From positions 1 to 64,000 of the forward strand of contig FODP01000007.1 in NCBI GenBank assembly GCA_900110395.1: a stretch of DNA of 64,000 bases. Direction: 5' to 3'. Positions 62,601-64,000 of this stretch are shown piece by piece; positions within the stretch are counted from its first letter, which is position 1; each line of letters starts with the position of its first letter. Below the pieces are notes generated by a model. It was not told the origin of the DNA. It made no database searches and worked only from the letters and a program-made list of their open reading frames with translations. Position numbers and translations under genes: made by a program. The stretch is from Rhodospirillales bacterium URHD0017 (GTDB taxonomy: Bacteria; Pseudomonadota; Alphaproteobacteria; Reyranellales; Reyranellaceae).

Positions 62601-63711
62601 ACCCGGGCTCAACGCCATGCCGGCGTTGTTCGGGCTCTCGGCCGGCCAGCTCCCGGCGGCATTGGAATTGCTGTCGGGCGACAATGCCAGCGTCGGCCAG
62701 TCAATGGCCCTCGCCACCGGCGGGCAGTTCGCGGCGCTGCTGGCCAATCGCGCCACCACGCGGCGGGCCGAGGAACAGGCCGCCTGGCTCGCCGGCTGCG
62801 CCACGCCGGCCGCGACCGCGTGCGATGCCGCCGACGGGCCGCGCAACTGGAGCGCCTGGGGCACGGCGTTGGGCGGCGCGCAGTGGCTCAACGCCGATCC
62901 GGTGACGGGCAGCAACGGCGCCCAGCAGACGATCGGCGGCGGCGCCTTCGGCGGCGACTACCGCGTCGGCCCGCGGACGCTTCTGGGCATCGCCGTCGGC
63001 CTCAGCGAATCCAACTATTGGGTCGGCGCCACCGGCGCCAACGGCCGCGCCACCGGCGTGCATGTCGGGCTCTACGGCCAGCACGATTGGCAGAGCGTCT
63101 ACGTCAACGCGGCGCTGGCCTACAGCCGCTTCGACGGCAGCGCCATCCGCCCGATCGCCGGCATCGGCACGACCGAGACGGCGAAGTCCTACGCGATCTC
63201 CGGCCAGCTCGCCGGCCGGATCGAAGTCGGCCGGCCCTTCGAGGTCGCGCAGTTCGAGGGCGGCGCGCTCGGCCTCACGCCGTTTGCCGCCGTGCAGCCC
63301 GCCGTGCTGTGGACGCCGGGCATCGCCGAATCGAGCGTGACGGCGACCGGCGCGACCGGCGTGTTTGCGCTCAACTACCAGGCGCAGTCGACGGGCTCGC
63401 TGCCGACGTTCCTCGGCGTGCAGCTCGATGCCCGGACCGAGCTGCAGTCGCGGCCGCTGACGGGATGGCTGCGAGCCTCGTGGGTGCACGAGTTCCTGAC
63501 AAGCCGCAGCGTCGCGGCGGGCTTCACCGTGTTGCCGGGCAGCAGCTTCACCGTCGACGGCGCGCGCGCCGCCAGCGACGCCGCGCGCTTCGACTTCGGC
63601 GTCAAGTACGCGGTCGGCAACCAGACCTCGCTGTTCGCCAACGGCAATGTCGAGCTGTCCAATCGCGGCCAGAGCCTCGCCGGAACGGTCGGGCTGCGCA
63701 TCGTCTGGTGA
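59614..63711 (+). CDS. Autotransporter (type Va) with Asp-box beta-propeller passenger
   Basis: A 1365-residue protein. A signal peptide (about 1-31, cleavage near SAVAQ) is followed by a passenger with Asp-box/BNR motifs (GGVWATRNGGATWMPL, SSTGGASWSEL, TGASWTKG, TRDQGTSFDPL), suggesting a sialidase- or VPS10-like propeller of about 770 residues. A PATR-type strand (GTGTLTIAGTTSYTGTTSVL) and an acidic chaperone section lead to a 290-residue C-terminal barrel that ends GTVGLRIVW. Catalytic residues of sialidases are not evident, so it may be an adhesin. Confidence 0.9.
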   Translation: MARPRIDLRSATSLTATLLLAALCATSAVAQTFIPQGPSPSIGRSGVIQSADAPPNGTVSGAVQAIVTDPRNAGTMYIGGTNGGVWATRNGGATWMPLSDNQRSLSIASLALDPTNPNVLLAGTGITSNGNPTSGDYTQRGGPRIGILYSSTGGASWSELGGVTLAGKSIVGVAARGSTILAAAAEPYDNAAPGGLYRSVNTGQSFQPVTLGSGGGTAAVTSLAADPNNQSIFYAAVNSTVAADRGVYFSSTTGASWTKGLDLAAGQIARLAAGPGNSVAVGIYDGSNKLVALKLSKSGGAAGSWIDLALPDTNSTGQAPTNLAIAIDRSNPNIVYVGGTLNTPAATLSAYRVVLGANNSSTIENLTDNGTLNGSSPHADARNFAFDADGRLIMAGDGGVYVRSNPQGNNGTWSGLNTPGLQLREAYAVAFDAISKRLVVAAQDTGTAFQTNRGGQGYTAIGGGDGLNAVVNDRSFNDQSAIYTSSQNLGGLTRMIVNAQGRTVGDDTTFVTTKGKPGVLNFASDDFTEKGEDGPDLVALPFASKIVLNKIDPTMIALGTNYVYVTVDANAASDTLTLVNLGLAGVPGGTFKVGDSPVTALAYGTSDNSHAVLAGSNGGLFLSTSNQPGSLSRLAAYTGGTPASVVFDNRTQNRFFAVDTVDLWSTRDQGTSFDPLTANLTALNITRPTSLEFISNNGVNALLVGGLSAVANNQSPIAAADSDTIGNLSNWRAFGFGLPGALVNHLVYNPAVDVLAVSLFGRGAWLLYDVTTYFPTATVLRYGLADNDSAPAAAFLTNGAYARRDLEKVGTGTLTIAGTTSYTGTTSVLGGRLAANGNLSSSSALFVGPGGTLGGTGIVPTTVVAGTMAPGNSIGTITVNGNLTFDPGSTYQVEVAGTTADRTNVSGTATLSGTTQALFAPGNFSRSYTIVSAAGGLTGTFQNLTASGLPGFLTPSLGYGTTDVTLNLQSTMTATSGLAGNQLSVARALDTAFNAGPGLNAMPALFGLSAGQLPAALELLSGDNASVGQSMALATGGQFAALLANRATTRRAEEQAAWLAGCATPAATACDAADGPRNWSAWGTALGGAQWLNADPVTGSNGAQQTIGGGAFGGDYRVGPRTLLGIAVGLSESNYWVGATGANGRATGVHVGLYGQHDWQSVYVNAALAYSRFDGSAIRPIAGIGTTETAKSYAISGQLAGRIEVGRPFEVAQFEGGALGLTPFAAVQPAVLWTPGIAESSVTATGATGVFALNYQAQSTGSLPTFLGVQLDARTELQSRPLTGWLRASWVHEFLTSRSVAAGFTVLPGSSFTVDGARAASDAARFDFGVKYAVGNQTSLFANGNVELSNRGQSLAGTVGLRIVW

Positions 63712-63780
63712 CGAGGGCGATAGGCTGCAAATTTCCTAGCACTTCTCCTCAGATACAACGCAGCCAGACAATCATGCAGG

Positions 63781-63873
63781 ATGCGTCGCGCTGCGGCGTC
63801 GCGTAAAAAGAAGAAGAGGAAGAAAAAGAAGAAGAAGCCCGAAACGGGCGCGTGGTTTGGGGGGAGTACATGA
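63781..63873 (+). CDS. Tiny lysine-rich ORF, 30 aa, overlapping next start
   Basis: ATG at 63781 opens MRRAAASR, then a run of Lys and Arg residues, then PETGAWFGGST and TGA at 63871-63873. The stop overlaps the ATG of the next gene as ATGA. The run comes from a 33-base purine tract (63805-63837). No good ribosome-binding site precedes its ATG, and it could be a leader peptide or chance. Confidence 0.3.
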   Translation: MRRAAASRKKKKRKKKKKKPETGAWFGGST

Positions 63874-64000
63874 GTATCGGCATCGCCAGGATTCGCGCGG
63901 CGGCCTGGCTGGCTGCACCGCTTCTCTGTTCCGTCTCCACGGCAGCGCTCGCTCAGGCGCTGAACTTCACCACCTTCGGCGTCGCCGGCGCCACGGTGAC
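63870..64000 (+). CDS. Exported protein, partial at right edge
   Basis: Only 43 residues are visible. MSIGIARIRAAAWLAAPLLC with STAALAQ is a clear signal peptide, followed by ALNFTTFGVAGATVT. GGGGGGAG precedes the ATG at 63870. The mature start recalls surface or HAF-repeat proteins found beside autotransporters, but there is too little to assign a family. Confidence 0.6.
   Translation, partial: MSIGIARIRAAAWLAAPLLCSVSTAALAQALNFTTFGVAGATV

Overview
The window is high-GC DNA (about two thirds G+C by eye) with a dense bacterial gene layout: ATGA and TGATG stop/start overlaps, several GTG starts, and many solute-binding proteins. The mix of hisA-hisF-hisE-HIT, Bug-type tripartite tricarboxylate receptors, TauD-like dioxygenases, oligopeptide ABC operons, PRC-barrel and DUF4142 proteins, and dispersed palindromes between genes fits a soil or water alphaproteobacterium of the Rhodospirillales/Hyphomicrobiales type. 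Reyranella-like organisms are one possibility. This placement is inference from gene content, not from a marker gene.

Layout. 0-0.4 kb: the 5' end of an IS transposase running off the left edge, and a nested palindrome. 0.4-5.6 kb: an M20 amidohydrolase, then histidine genes hisA-hisF-hisE, a HIT protein and a secreted alpha/beta hydrolase. 5.6-9 kb: a TauD-like dioxygenase, an AGPS/GlcD-like FAD oxidase and a DUF4239 membrane protein. 9-13.3 kb: an accessory block with a sedolisin (S53) peptidase fused to DUF4114, a 3' fragment of a Bug receptor gene and a frameshifted matrixin metalloprotease. 13.3-22.3 kb: two Bug receptors beside catabolic enzymes (an amidohydrolase; a flavin monooxygenase and an acyl-CoA dehydrogenase), plus UPF0114, dienelactone hydrolase and ComM.

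22.3-38.4 kb: two complete oligopeptide-type ABC importers on the minus strand. The upstream one (binding protein, two permeases, two ATPases) ends in a coupled feruloyl-CoA-synthetase-like ligase. The second starts with its own GntR/FCD regulator, carries two tandem paralogous binding proteins and ends in a coupled class A acid phosphatase. 38.6-44.4 kb: an SGNH protein, a DUF3987 ATPase beside a palindromic operator-like site, PRC-barrel, DUF4142 and OmpA envelope proteins. 44.7-48.5 kb: a TPR protein and an O-antigen-ligase-like protein. 48.9-54.8 kb: a signalling block with two closely similar response regulators, a receiver-only protein and a nucleotide-cyclase-TPR protein, with no histidine kinase in view. 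54.8-64 kb: a frameshifted ParE-like toxin, a LysR regulator beside a secreted LamG-like protein, argC, a lipoprotein, an ATC-hydrolase-family protein, a large autotransporter with Asp-box repeats, and the start of another exported protein preceded by a tiny lysine-rich ORF.

The feature that recurs across the window is a set of at least four families of palindromic intergenic repeats. The most elaborate is a nested hairpin family with four copies, whose outer arms are conserved while the inner stems differ but stay self-complementary. No CRISPR array, rRNA or convincing tRNA was seen.
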